From assembly GCA_025450035.1 (NCBI GenBank), contig JANWIF010000147.1, positions 1 through 64,000 of the forward strand: a stretch of DNA of 64,000 nucleotides, given 5' to 3'. This DNA comes from Gemmatimonadaceae bacterium (GTDB lineage Bacteria > Gemmatimonadota > Gemmatimonadetes > Gemmatimonadales > Gemmatimonadaceae). The notes below the pieces were generated by a model, which had not been told where the DNA came from, did not search any database, and saw nothing but the letters and a program-made list of their open reading frames with translations. Both the position numbers and the translations under genes were made by a program. How positions within the stretch are numbered: position 1 is the stretch's first letter; each line of letters opens with the position of its first letter. Of this stretch, positions 7,790-16,545 are shown piece after piece.

Positions 7790-10296
7790 CAGCGCTTTTC
7801 CTGCGGCGGCGCGCCGGCGGTAGACACGCCGGCGGTGGACACGCCGGCGGTGCTCTCCCGATTTTCGCCGACCTCGTCGTGCGGCCGGCCGTTGGCCTCG
7901 CGCCCATCGCCGCCCTGTGCCGGAGTGCGCACCAGCGACGCCTCGGGGAAGTTGTAGTCGGGCACCCGGGTCGGTCCGTAGCGCCCGTCTTTCCCCTTCA
8001 TCTTGTCGCGTAGGGCGCGCAGCACGGCGTGCGGTGCGCATGGCACCTGGTCGATGCGTACGCCGACGGCGTCGTAAACGGCGTTGGCGACCGCCGGCGG
8101 AATGGGGAGCAGGGGTCCCTGTCCCACCTCCTTCGCGCCGAACGGACCGCCGGGTTCGGCTTCCTCGATGAGAAACGATTCGACGTCGCACATTTCCAGC
8201 GTCGTGGGCGTTTTGTACTCAAGCATGCTCGGGTGATGGTGTACCATGCGTCGTTCGGCGTCGCGGTAGGTCATTTCCTCCATGAGCGCTTCGCCTAACC
8301 CCATGTACACCGAGCCTTCCACCTGGCCTAACGCGAGGAGCGGGTTGATGGCCTGTCCGATGTCGTGCGCGATCCAGACCTTGGGCACGCGCACGATCCC
8401 GGTCGACGGTTCGACCTCCACCTCGGCCACCGCGCACGAATACGAGTAGGCGGGCGACGGGCCCACGCCGGCGCCCTTGTACCGGCCCGGAGAGCGCGGC
8501 GGCGTGTACGACCCGACCGTGCCCACGGCGCCCTGTCCCGATTCGGCGATCTGCACGGCTTCCGCGAACGACACGCTGCGTCGTGGATCCTCGGCGTCGA
8601 ATACGCGGCGTCCCGCGACCGTGAGCCGGTCGCCCGCGACGCCCAGCTTCGCGGCCACCGCGAGGGCGAGCACGTCGCGCGCCCGCACGGCTGCTTGAAT
8701 GGCGGCGTGGCCGGTCATCATCGTCACGCGCGACGAGTAAGATCCCAGATCCACCGGCGCGAGGTCCGTGTCGCCGGTGACCACGCGAATGTCGATCGGT
8801 TCGATGCCTAACACTTCGGCCACGCAGAACGCGAGCACCGAGTCCGATCCCTGACCGATGTCTGTACTGCCGCAGAATGCCGCGACGCCGCCGGAGCGGT
8901 CGAGCTTGAGCTGCACCGACGAGTGCGGCATGTTGTTCCAATAGATCGGCAGGCCGGCCCCGGAGATGTACGACGAGCACGCGATGCCCACGCCGTGGCC
9001 GAAGGGAAGCTGCCTGAACTTCTGCGCCCAACCGCTCGCCTGCACGACCGTCGAGATGCAGTGGCCAAGCGCCATCGACCCGATGCGCAGCCAGTTGGCG
9101 GTCACGCTGTTGGGCGGCTGCAGGATGCGCTGCCGCCATTCCGCTGGATCTACGCCTAACTGCTCGGCGATCTTGTCGAGGTGGCACTCCAGCGCGAAAC
9201 GCGGCTGTGGCGTGCCGTGTCCGCGCTTGGGGCCGCATGGCGGCTTGTTGGTGAACACACGCACGCCGCGGAATCGATAGGCCGGCACCTGGTAGGTGAC
9301 GGTCTGCAGGGCGCCCGTGTAATACGTGCTCGCGACGCCGTACGATCCGTACGCTCCGCCGTCGAGGAACGACGTGAAGTCCATGGCGAGGATGCGGCCG
9401 TCGCGCGTGAGACCCGTTTTGATTTTCATCAACGTCGGGTGGCGGCCCCGATGGCAGTAGAATACCTCCTCGCGGGTGAGGCAGATCTTCACCGGCCGTC
9501 CCGTGCGCCGGGCCAGCTCGGCGACCACGATCTCATGGCCGAACGGGTCCGATTTGCCGCCGAATCCGCCACCGTTCGGCGTGGCGATCACACGCACGTG
9601 GGCAGGGTCGAGCTCCAGTACTTTGCTCAGCGCGCGGTGCACATAGTGCGGCGTCTGCGTGCTCGACCACAGGGTGAGCCGCCCATCGGCCGACCACTCG
9701 GCGAGCGCGGCGTGCTGCTCCATCGCGAGGTGCGTGTTGCCCTCGTAGAAGAAGACGTCCTCGCGCACGACATCGGCGCCCTGCATCGCGTCATCCACGC
9801 CGCCGAAATCGAGCGCGACTCGCTTGTGGACGTTTGCGTCGTCACCGTAGTCGTGGAGCGCCGGCTCACGCGTCGCAAGCGCGTCCTCGATGGACGCAAT
9901 CGCGCGCAACGGTTCGTACTCGACGTCGATCAACTCGCAGGCGGCCAGGGCCGTGTCTTCGTCAACTGCCGCGACCGCCGCCACCCCATCTCCAACGAAA
10001 CGCACGCGCTCGATGCAGAGCGCGTGTTCATCCTGCGAGACGGGCAGGATGCCGAACGGCACCGGCAGGTCACGCCCAGTGAGCACCGCCGCGACGCCCG
10101 GCAGCACGGCCGCTCGAGTGGTGTCGATGCCCACGATGAGAGCATGTGGGTGCGGCGCGCGCAGCAGCTTGCAGTGCAGCATACGCGGCCGCACGAGGTC
10201 GTCGGCGAAGAGCAGCGCGCCCGTGACCTTCGCCACTGCGTCGATCTTGGGACGGGGTGTGCCGATGACGCGGAAGGGAGACTCATTCGTGCCCAT
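7789..10296 (-). CDS. hcrA: Molybdenum hydroxylase large subunit, 4-hydroxybenzoyl-CoA reductase alpha-like
   Basis: 835 aa. The ATG at 10296 is preferred to the GTG at 10302 because AAGGGGG precedes it at suitable spacing. N-terminal KVTGALLFADDLVRPRMLH, then PFGILPVSQDEHAL and RFVGDGVAAVAAVDE, then the molybdopterin-binding part (GGGFGGKSDPFGHE, RGHGTPQPRFALECHLDKIA, STDIGQGSDSVLAFCVAEVLG, GAKEVGQGPLLP) show a xanthine-oxidase-family Mo subunit. With the four-Cys FAD subunit next door, the best match is 4-hydroxybenzoyl-CoA reductase, which removes the para-hydroxyl group to give benzoyl-CoA. It overlaps the small-subunit gene by 14 bp. The last 35 residues are an unusual tail with STAGV repeats. 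Confidence 0.7.
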   Translation of the reverse strand: MGTNESPFRVIGTPRPKIDAVAKVTGALLFADDLVRPRMLHCKLLRAPHPHALIVGIDTTRAAVLPGVAAVLTGRDLPVPFGILPVSQDEHALCIERVRFVGDGVAAVAAVDEDTALAACELIDVEYEPLRAIASIEDALATREPALHDYGDDANVHKRVALDFGGVDDAMQGADVVREDVFFYEGNTHLAMEQHAALAEWSADGRLTLWSSTQTPHYVHRALSKVLELDPAHVRVIATPNGGGFGGKSDPFGHEIVVAELARRTGRPVKICLTREEVFYCHRGRHPTLMKIKTGLTRDGRILAMDFTSFLDGGAYGSYGVASTYYTGALQTVTYQVPAYRFRGVRVFTNKPPCGPKRGHGTPQPRFALECHLDKIAEQLGVDPAEWRQRILQPPNSVTANWLRIGSMALGHCISTVVQASGWAQKFRQLPFGHGVGIACSSYISGAGLPIYWNNMPHSSVQLKLDRSGGVAAFCGSTDIGQGSDSVLAFCVAEVLGIEPIDIRVVTGDTDLAPVDLGSYSSRVTMMTGHAAIQAAVRARDVLALAVAAKLGVAGDRLTVAGRRVFDAEDPRRSVSFAEAVQIAESGQGAVGTVGSYTPPRSPGRYKGAGVGPSPAYSYSCAVAEVEVEPSTGIVRVPKVWIAHDIGQAINPLLALGQVEGSVYMGLGEALMEEMTYRDAERRMVHHHPSMLEYKTPTTLEMCDVESFLIEEAEPGGPFGAKEVGQGPLLPIPPAVANAVYDAVGVRIDQVPCAPHAVLRALRDKMKGKDGRYGPTRVPDYNFPEASLVRTPAQGGDGREANGRPHDEVGENRESTAGVSTAGVSTAGAPPQEKR
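7813..7857 (-). repeat. 15-bp tandem repeat at the 3' end of hcrA
   Basis: Three near-identical 15-mers (GCCGGCGGTAGACAC, GCCGGCGGTGGACAC, GCCGGCGGTGCTCTC) encode the repeated pentapeptide STAGV/STAGA close to the C-terminus. The unit is a multiple of three, so the frame survives copy-number change. It is probably a disordered tail. Confidence 0.85.
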
Positions 10297-10819
10297 GTTC
10301 ACCCCCTTCCGGATTCCCGCTCCCCACCTCCGCAGCTCGTTCCACGGCTTCGAAAATCTTGAGATACCCGGTGCAGCGGCAGAGCGTACCGCTCAGCGCT
10401 TCGCGAATCGCGTCGCGCGTCGGGTGCGGGTTCTTCTCGAGCAACGCGCGCGCGGTGAGGAGCATTGCGGGCGTACAGTACCCGCATTGCGCGGCGCCGA
10501 GCTCGGCGAAGGCGCGTTGGAGGGAGTCCAGCTCGGGGCCGTGCGCCAAGCCTTCCACCGTCGTAATCGCGCGGTCGGTATAGGCGAGCCCGAGCGCGAG
10601 ACAGGAAAGCACGGGCTCACCATCCACCAGCACCGTACACATCCCGCACTCGCCCAACTCGCAGCCATGCTTGGTACCGGTGAGCGCGAGGTCTTCGCGA
10701 ATCACCTCGAGCAGGGTCTTCTGTGGAGCGAACGCGACCTCGAGCCGCTCGCCGTTGACGATAAACGTGGCGTGCGCCTTGGTGCGCGCGGGTGGTTCGA
10801 TAGTGACGGGAATGGACAC
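10283..10819 (-). CDS. hcrC: Molybdenum hydroxylase [2Fe-2S] small subunit
   Basis: 178 aa from a GTG. The plant-type ferredoxin part has CELGECGMC plus a later cysteine (LSCLALGL). The C-terminal helical [2Fe-2S] domain has CGYCTPAML and LCRCTGYLKI. These eight cysteines hold the two clusters that wire the Mo site to FAD in xanthine-oxidase-family enzymes. It is the first gene of the three-gene operon (small-large-FAD), and its stop lies inside the start of the large-subunit gene. Confidence 0.85.
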   Translation of the reverse strand: MSIPVTIEPPARTKAHATFIVNGERLEVAFAPQKTLLEVIREDLALTGTKHGCELGECGMCTVLVDGEPVLSCLALGLAYTDRAITTVEGLAHGPELDSLQRAFAELGAAQCGYCTPAMLLTARALLEKNPHPTRDAIREALSGTLCRCTGYLKIFEAVERAAEVGSGNPEGGEHGHE

Positions 10820-11047
10820 GACAGAGAGGCCAGAGGGGAGGCAGATGACCGCGGGTGCGGAGCGCTCAATTCTTCACGATGCGCCATGTCGAGCGAGTCA
10901 CGCAAGTGACGGCCGCGCAATCCCTTCGAGCTTCAATAGTCTGCGGGGCACGACGCTTGCGACGTGACCCCTCCTGAGGGTGGGCCCCCGGCCCGCGCGG
11001 CGCGGGTGGGGTTGCGGCCCGGGCCGTGGTCTGTCGAAGCACCGGCG

Positions 11048-12268
11048 CTACTCGTATCGCAGCGCGACGATCGGGTCGAGCGTCGCCGCGCGCCGGGCCG
11101 GCCACACGCCGAACACGACGCCCACCATTGCCGAGAAGAAGAACGCGAGCAACACCGATCCCATCGAGACGTCGGTATTCCAGTGCATCACGCGATGCAG
11201 CACCGAGGCGCCGCCGGCGCCTAACATGACGCCGATCAAACCGCCGAGCAGGCAGAGCACAACGGCCTCGATCAGGAACTGCAGCAGGATGTTGAGCCGC
11301 GTGGCGCCCAGCGCTTTCCGGATCCCCACCTCCCGCGTGCGCTCGGTGACGGACACGAGCATGATGTTCATGATGCCGATGCCGCCGACGAGAAGTGAAA
11401 CGGACGCGATCCCGGCGAGCAGCAGGCCGAACACCTGCGTGGTCTCCTGGAAGGCGTTAATGAAGTCGGCCTGATTGCGAATTTCGAAATCATCCGGCTT
11501 GTCGGCGGTGAGGCGATGGGCGCGCCGCAGGATATGCTGGATCTCGGCCATCGTCTGCGGGATCTCCGCCTCGGTTCGCGCGAGCACGTTGATGGAGCGG
11601 ATATACTTGGTGTCCATCACGCGAAAGCGGGCGGTATTGATCGGTATGACGACCTGATCATCGGGGTCGTTGAAACCCGACGCGCCGCCTTTGGGGGCAA
11701 ACACGCCGATCACCTGAAACTCCATCCCGCTGATGCGAATGTTCTCGCCGATGAGTGAGTTGCCGTTGCCGGGACTCAGGTTGTCGGCTGTCGTGGCGCC
11801 CAGCACGGCGACGCGTTTGCGTCCGTCGTCGTCCGCGTGGGTGAACATGTGGCCCACACCAATCGTGTACTTGCGCACGTCAAGATAGTTAGGCGTGGCG
11901 CCGATGACGTTGGTGGACGGAGTCGTGTTGCGCCAGTGCACCTGGAGTTGGCGCGGCATCTCCGGCTCGACGCCGGCAAACTTGGTCCCTTGCTGCTCCA
12001 GCGCGTCGGCATCGCTGACCTGAAGCCGGGCGCGATCGGTGGACGAGGCGACGCCACCCTGGAAGACCTGTCCCGGCACGACGGTGAGCATCGTGGTGCC
12101 GAGGGCGTTGATCCGATCGTTGATGGCGAGCGCGGCGCCGCGGCCTAACGCCACCATGGCGATGACCGCGGCGACGCCGATGACGATGCCGAGCATCGTG
12201 AGCAGCGACCGAAGCTTGTTCGCGCGCAGCGCGCCCAACGCGACGCCGAGGATTTCGCCGAGGAGCAT
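11048..12268 (-). CDS. MacB/FtsX-type ABC transporter permease
   Basis: 406 aa. One N-terminal membrane helix (MLGIVIGVAAVIAMVALGRG) is followed by a periplasmic MacB_PCD domain (about 50-275) and three C-terminal helices of the FtsX type with IGIMNIMLVSVTERTREVGIRKALGA and the terminal WPARRAATLDPIVALRYE. Such permeases use mechanotransmission to drive export of peptides, lipids or antibiotics from the periplasm through TolC. It ends an operon with TolC and HlyD genes, one base after the adaptor stop. No ATPase gene (Walker A, signature) is present in the operon or fused to this protein, so it must share an ATPase encoded elsewhere. Confidence 0.9.
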   Translation of the reverse strand: MLLGEILGVALGALRANKLRSLLTMLGIVIGVAAVIAMVALGRGAALAINDRINALGTTMLTVVPGQVFQGGVASSTDRARLQVSDADALEQQGTKFAGVEPEMPRQLQVHWRNTTPSTNVIGATPNYLDVRKYTIGVGHMFTHADDDGRKRVAVLGATTADNLSPGNGNSLIGENIRISGMEFQVIGVFAPKGGASGFNDPDDQVVIPINTARFRVMDTKYIRSINVLARTEAEIPQTMAEIQHILRRAHRLTADKPDDFEIRNQADFINAFQETTQVFGLLLAGIASVSLLVGGIGIMNIMLVSVTERTREVGIRKALGATRLNILLQFLIEAVVLCLLGGLIGVMLGAGGASVLHRVMHWNTDVSMGSVLLAFFFSAMVGVVFGVWPARRAATLDPIVALRYE

Positions 12269-12269
12269 A

Positions 12270-13760
12270 CTATGGCCGTCCTCCGCCCGCGCGGCTTCCT
12301 CCGCTCGGGCGCTTGGCGGGTTGCTGGGAGTTCATCCCCGGGAGCGCCGTGAAGCTCTTGATGCGCTGCTGCCGTTCGTCTTGCGCCTGCAGCAGCATGG
12401 CCGTGGTGACGAGGGCCACTTGATCTCCCTGCTGCAATCCGCTGTGCACCTCGGTGACGTCGTAGTTTCCGGTGCCGAGCATCACGACGCGCGGCACGAA
12501 GGTGCCGTTTTGCGCGAGGAAGACGAGACCAGGGTGGGCGCGTGAGGCAGCGTAGACGTCGCCGGATCCGCCCTGACCGGCCCGCGCGCCGAAGCGGCCG
12601 CCGCCGGCTCCGCCCGTACGCCGCCGTGCACCCGCCGCGGGACCTTGGTCCGCTCCTATTCCGGACCCGCCCTGGACACCCGACCCTCCGCCTGTCGAGT
12701 CGCGCCCGGCGATCATCCGCGCGCCGGCGGCCGTGTCGCCCACTGCGTTAGGCGCAGAATGGGGTGCGCCTCCCGAGCTCGCACTCGCCAGCTGCGTCTT
12801 GACATCCTCGGTCACCTTGTCGGGATCGAGTCCTAACGCCCTGGCCACCGCCGCGCCCTCGCGCGGGGTGCGGACCGCGTCGTTCGGCACGGTGAGCACG
12901 TTGGTGCGTTGCTGTATGAGGACCGACACGTCGCTGTTCATCCCGGGCATCAACGCGCCGTCCTTGTTGTCGAGGCGGATGAGCACGGGGAACATGGTCA
13001 CGCTCTGCTGCACCGTGGCCTGGGGGGCAATCTTTTCCACGGTGCCGAGGAACGACCGGTTGGGATACGCATCCACCTTCACCGTGGCGCGCTGGCCGGG
13101 CTTCACGTTGCCGATGTCGCTCTCGCTCACCAGCGTGCTGTCCATTACCTCGCTCAGGTCGGCCATCTGCAGGAGCAACGTTCCGCCGCCGGCGTTGCTC
13201 GTGGCCGAGCTGATAACCTGGCCTAACGAGACATCTTTCTCGATCACCACGCCCGTGATCGGCGCGACGATGTGCGCATCCTCGAGGGCGATCTGCGCGT
13301 TGTCGAGGTTGGTGTGTCCGGCGGCCAGCTGCGACTGGGCGTTGGCGTAGTTGAGTTGCGCCGTCTCGAGGTCGGGCGCGGTGAGGACACCGGCCGTCAC
13401 GAGGCCCTGCGTGCGGTCGAGCTGCGTCTTGGTGACCGCCAGGTTGGCCTGCGCCGCCTGCAGCGCCGCCTTGGCCTGATTGTAGTTGTTCGTCACCTGG
13501 CGAGGGTCGACCTGGACGAGCAGGTCACCGGGCTTCACGCGCGAGCCCAGTTCCACCGGCATCTTCATGATCTGTCCGGAGGCCTTCGATCGCACCTGCA
13601 CGGCGTTGATCGGCTGGATCACGCCAGTCGCTTCAACGTCCACGATGAGGTCTTGCTTTGTAACGGCAGCCACCTGAATGGCGCCCGTAGGATCTACGGC
13701 TTTCTTGGAGCAGCCTGCCACCACCAGCAATGCGGCACCAAGCGCGATAACTGATCTCAC
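12270..13760 (-). CDS. Efflux periplasmic adaptor lipoprotein (HlyD/MacA family)
   Basis: 496 aa. I prefer the GTG at 13760 (MRSVIALGAALLVVAGCSKK) because AGGAGA lies 8 nt upstream and the result is a perfect lipoprotein signal (VAGC). The track start is 8 codons earlier. Beta-barrel and lipoyl parts (GVIQPINAVQVRSKASGQIMKM, VKPGDLLVQVDPRQV) flank an alpha-hairpin (about 90-160). A Gly/Ser-rich, low-complexity insert lies at about 330-390. It should link the inner-membrane permease downstream to the TolC channel upstream. Confidence 0.9.
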   Translation of the reverse strand: MRSVIALGAALLVVAGCSKKAVDPTGAIQVAAVTKQDLIVDVEATGVIQPINAVQVRSKASGQIMKMPVELGSRVKPGDLLVQVDPRQVTNNYNQAKAALQAAQANLAVTKTQLDRTQGLVTAGVLTAPDLETAQLNYANAQSQLAAGHTNLDNAQIALEDAHIVAPITGVVIEKDVSLGQVISSATSNAGGGTLLLQMADLSEVMDSTLVSESDIGNVKPGQRATVKVDAYPNRSFLGTVEKIAPQATVQQSVTMFPVLIRLDNKDGALMPGMNSDVSVLIQQRTNVLTVPNDAVRTPREGAAVARALGLDPDKVTEDVKTQLASASSGGAPHSAPNAVGDTAAGARMIAGRDSTGGGSGVQGGSGIGADQGPAAGARRRTGGAGGGRFGARAGQGGSGDVYAASRAHPGLVFLAQNGTFVPRVVMLGTGNYDVTEVHSGLQQGDQVALVTTAMLLQAQDERQQRIKSFTALPGMNSQQPAKRPSGGSRAGGGRP

Positions 13761-13787
13761 GAATCGGTCTCCTGGTCGCGCCACGGT

Positions 13788-15137
13788 CTAGAGATTCCGG
13801 CCGACGAGCGCTTCGAGTTGCGCCTTCGCGACGCGATAGTTGTAGCGAGCCTGTATGAGGGCGGCACGCGCCGAGATCAGCGCGGCCTCCGATGTCAACA
13901 CATCGAGCAGCGTCGAGGCTCCGAATTGATAGCGCTGCTGTTGCACACGGAGATCCTCGTCAGCCGCCGCAACGGACGTCTGGTTGATCTCAACTTGCGC
14001 CTGGCCGGTGCGAAGCGCGCCCAGGTATTGCACGAAGTTCTGCTGCGCGGCGAGTTGGGTGTCGCGGAGCGTGGCCGCGGCATTGCGCGCCGCGACGTCG
14101 GACAGCACGATCGACTGTTCGCGTTGGAACTGATTGAACAGCGGATAGCTCAAGCCGATGCTGAACTGATTCTGATACGCGTACCGGCCAGCGGCCAACG
14201 CAAAACTGTTGGTGCTGCCGTTGCCGTTCATGCTCCAGCTGGCGCTCAGCGTCGGGAGATACGGTGCGCGGGCTGCTTTGGACGAAGCGCGGGCGGCGAC
14301 ATCGGAGGCTTGCGCCTGCTCCACGGCCGGTCCGGACTGGGCGAGGGCGTGAAGTGCCGCACTATCCACTTCGGCGAAACTGAACCCGAGCGTATCGACA
14401 GGACTGGCGGTGATGTTATACGGCGTACCTACCAACCGTGTGAGCGCGGCACTCGCGTTGTCGATGTCGTAGCGTGCCGTGAGCAGGGCCAGTTGCGCGT
14501 TTCCCACTTGAATCACTGCTCGGAGCGAGTCCGATTTGGTGGCCTCGCGCGCATGGATCTTGGCCAGCGACTGTTTGAGTTGCTCGTTCGCTTCTGCCAA
14601 CTGGGACTCCGCCGCCGACTCCGCTTCCCGCGCGGCGAGCACCGCGAAGAACTGTTGCTTTACTGCAAGGGCGATCGCGTATTGCTGTTCCACTTCATTG
14701 GCAGACGCGGCCGTCACCTGCGCTTTGTACGCGTGGATGTTGAAAATGCGTGAGCCGCCGTCGAACAGGTTGACGTTCAGCGAGAGGCCCTGGCCATATT
14801 GCCACGCGTTCCCGGTGAACGGGACCAGATTTCCCTGCGGATCGAAGCGGTCGCCGCCCTGGCGTGAGGCGGACGCGTTGAGCAGGACGCTAGGAATGAA
14901 CGCTGCATAGGCGGCGCGGACCTGCCCTTGGGTAGCCTGAATTTGGCCGCGGGCCTGGACGGCAAGCGGCGAGTTCACCTGCGCGAGGCTCACTGCCTCG
15001 TCGAGTCGAATGGGACGCGCGGTGGTATCCGCGGGGCGCAGGGTGGTCGTATCAGTTAGGCGCCGGCCCGTGGAGTCGACACCCTGCTGGGCTGCCAGTG
15101 CCACCGGCAGCGCCAGCGCGAGCACAATCACTTTCAT
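13788..15137 (-). CDS. TolC-family outer-membrane efflux channel
   Basis: 449 aa. The ATG at 15137 is used; the track begins at a TTG one codon earlier. A signal peptide (MKVIVLALALPVALAAQQ) is followed by two OEP repeats of long amphipathic helices (IRLDEAVSLAQVNSPL, the region around residues 150-250, and VQQQRYQFGASTLLDVLTSEAAL). It forms the trimeric exit duct. The start overlaps the Spy-like gene's stop (TGATG), placing it firmly in the sigma-factor operon. Confidence 0.9.
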   Translation of the reverse strand: MKVIVLALALPVALAAQQGVDSTGRRLTDTTTLRPADTTARPIRLDEAVSLAQVNSPLAVQARGQIQATQGQVRAAYAAFIPSVLLNASASRQGGDRFDPQGNLVPFTGNAWQYGQGLSLNVNLFDGGSRIFNIHAYKAQVTAASANEVEQQYAIALAVKQQFFAVLAAREAESAAESQLAEANEQLKQSLAKIHAREATKSDSLRAVIQVGNAQLALLTARYDIDNASAALTRLVGTPYNITASPVDTLGFSFAEVDSAALHALAQSGPAVEQAQASDVAARASSKAARAPYLPTLSASWSMNGNGSTNSFALAAGRYAYQNQFSIGLSYPLFNQFQREQSIVLSDVAARNAAATLRDTQLAAQQNFVQYLGALRTGQAQVEINQTSVAAADEDLRVQQQRYQFGASTLLDVLTSEAALISARAALIQARYNYRVAKAQLEALVGRNL

Positions 15138-15496
15138 CAACGATGTTTCTCCTCGTCGCGCTGCGATTCGTCGATCATCTGTTGGAATCGTGCGTGCTGT
15201 GTCGTATCGAGCAGTTTGAAAATTTCGGCGCGCGCCGCGAGGCGAATCGAATCGAGTTGCGGGCGCACCGGAGTGAGCGCCGCGTTGAGATCGCGGTGCC
15301 GCTTATCGAGAATGCTGTCCACCGCCGTTCGCTGTCCCGAAGACAAGGCCAGGCGATCGGCGAGGATGTCTACGTTGCGGCGACCGGCTGTGGTACACGA
15401 ATCGTGAACGAGCCGATCGAGTGTGAAGCCCACCGCACCGCCTACGACGAGCATTCCGATGAGGGCGATGAGGGCGAGCGCTTTGGAGCGCTGCAT
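15137..15496 (-). CDS. Membrane-anchored Spy/CpxP-like periplasmic protein
   Basis: 119 aa. One N-terminal membrane helix (ALIALIGMLVVGGAVGFTLD) precedes a charged helical domain (LADRLALSSGQRTAVDSILDKRHRD and ARAEIFKLLDTTQHARFQQM) that resembles the LTxxQ-type heavy-metal-resistance/Spy proteins. Those act as ATP-independent periplasmic chaperones or stress sensors. It lies between the membrane protein next to the sigma factor and TolC, which fits a role in envelope stress sensing. Assignment rests on pattern and context. Confidence 0.6.
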   Translation of the reverse strand: MQRSKALALIALIGMLVVGGAVGFTLDRLVHDSCTTAGRRNVDILADRLALSSGQRTAVDSILDKRHRDLNAALTPVRPQLDSIRLAARAEIFKLLDTTQHARFQQMIDESQRDEEKHR

Positions 15497-15508
15497 GTGC
15501 GGCTCCCG

Positions 15509-15886
15509 TCAGGGTGAGATGACGTACCGGAGCGTCGCGTCGCGCGTCGAGCTCGCCGAGCCGTCGGTCGCCAACTGGAGCGACGCGCCCTGGGGTGTTT
15601 CGAGAACGCCGTCGTACGCGATGGCCGTTTCGCGCTCCGCGTCGTGCGACAGCGCGAGCCGCGCCGCCACGAGTGCAACCGCGGCCGCGATCAGCCCAAC
15701 CCGCGCCCATCGGGCCAAGGGCTGCCACCACAGTTCCACCGCGGTATCGCCGGAAATGCGCGCCATGACGCGGGTCGCGAGCGCGATCCAGTACGCGTCG
15801 CCCGCCGGCGCGGCGTACAACGTGCGCAGGGTGCGGGTCAGGTCGTCATCCCGCCCGTGCGGTCCGATGCGAGGTTCGAGGCTCAT
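15509..15886 (-). CDS. Small membrane protein, probable anti-sigma factor
   Basis: 125 aa: a cytoplasmic N-terminal part of about 60 residues (DDDLTRTLRTLYAAPAGDAYWIALATRVMARI), one membrane helix (ARVGLIAAAVALVAARLAL) and a short outer part. Its ATG overlaps the stop of the ECF sigma gene (ATGA), the classic arrangement for an anti-sigma factor. No zinc motif of the ZAS type is visible, so the identification is by topology and position only. Confidence 0.55.
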   Translation of the reverse strand: MSLEPRIGPHGRDDDLTRTLRTLYAAPAGDAYWIALATRVMARISGDTAVELWWQPLARWARVGLIAAAVALVAARLALSHDAERETAIAYDGVLETPQGASLQLATDGSASSTRDATLRYVISP

Positions 15887-16482
15887 CGTTGACTCCAGAG
15901 ATCTCCTAACGTACGACGCAGGGCGGCTCGTGCGTGATGGAGGTCCGATCGGGCCGTGCCCTCCGGAATTCCTAACATGCCGCCGATTTCGCCGTGCGTG
16001 AATCCTTCGACGTCGTGCAAGACGATTACCGCGCGCTGCCGTTGCGACAACTCGTCCAAGCCCGCGGCGAGCCGCCGCCGGAGCTCATCCTGTTCCGCCG
16101 GATCGCGAAACGGGAGGGCCACCGAATCGGACAGCGCGTCGGCATCCCGCACCCGCCGCCGCCGCCCGATGTCCAACGCCGCGTTAGCCACAATCCGATG
16201 CAGCCACGCGCCGAACGCCTGCTCCGGCCGAAACCGGTCGAGTGCGCGATACGCGTGAAGGAAACCTTCCTGCACCGCGTCCTCGGCGTCCTCGTGCGTG
16301 GCGGTGATGGCCCGCGCGACCGCATACGCGCGGCGCTGATGCAGTCGCACCAGCTCCGCGAACGCGTCCCGATCGCCGCGCTGCGCCGCAAGAATGATCT
16401 CCCGCTCGCGCGTGCGACCCGGCCAGTCAGCCGGCGGTTCGGGCACGGGCAAAACGGAATGAAGGTGCAACGCTGCGTGCAT
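15883..16482 (-). CDS. ECF-type RNA polymerase sigma factor
   Basis: 199 aa from the internal ATG (MHAALHLHSV); the track uses a TTG six codons earlier. Sigma region 2 is clear (DRDAFAELVRLHQRRAYAVARAI, EDAEDAVQEGFLHAYRALDRFR, AFGAWLHRIVANAALDIGRRR). Region 4 is also clear (LSQRQRAVIVLHDVEGFTHGEIGGMLGI and GTARSDLHHARAALR). It heads an operon of anti-sigma, Spy-like, TolC, HlyD and MacB-type permease genes, so it likely controls this efflux system in response to envelope stress. Confidence 0.92.
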   Translation of the reverse strand: MHAALHLHSVLPVPEPPADWPGRTREREIILAAQRGDRDAFAELVRLHQRRAYAVARAITATHEDAEDAVQEGFLHAYRALDRFRPEQAFGAWLHRIVANAALDIGRRRRVRDADALSDSVALPFRDPAEQDELRRRLAAGLDELSQRQRAVIVLHDVEGFTHGEIGGMLGIPEGTARSDLHHARAALRRTLGDLWSQR

Positions 16483-16545
16483 GCTCGTCCCAGGAAGCAA
16501 TCATCCTGATAACGCGCGCGGCGCGGGAACCGTTGAGCCGGGACA

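Noticed and set aside
6627-7907. Long N-terminal part of the 622-aa ORF ending in PadR
   Set aside because: It lies in an alternative frame of the hcrB region and is Arg-rich. A strong ribosome site precedes the PadR ATG.
10980-11047. GC-rich hairpins after the ABC permease gene
   Set aside because: Several short stems are possible in this GC-rich stretch, but none is followed by a T-run, so a terminator is not supported.
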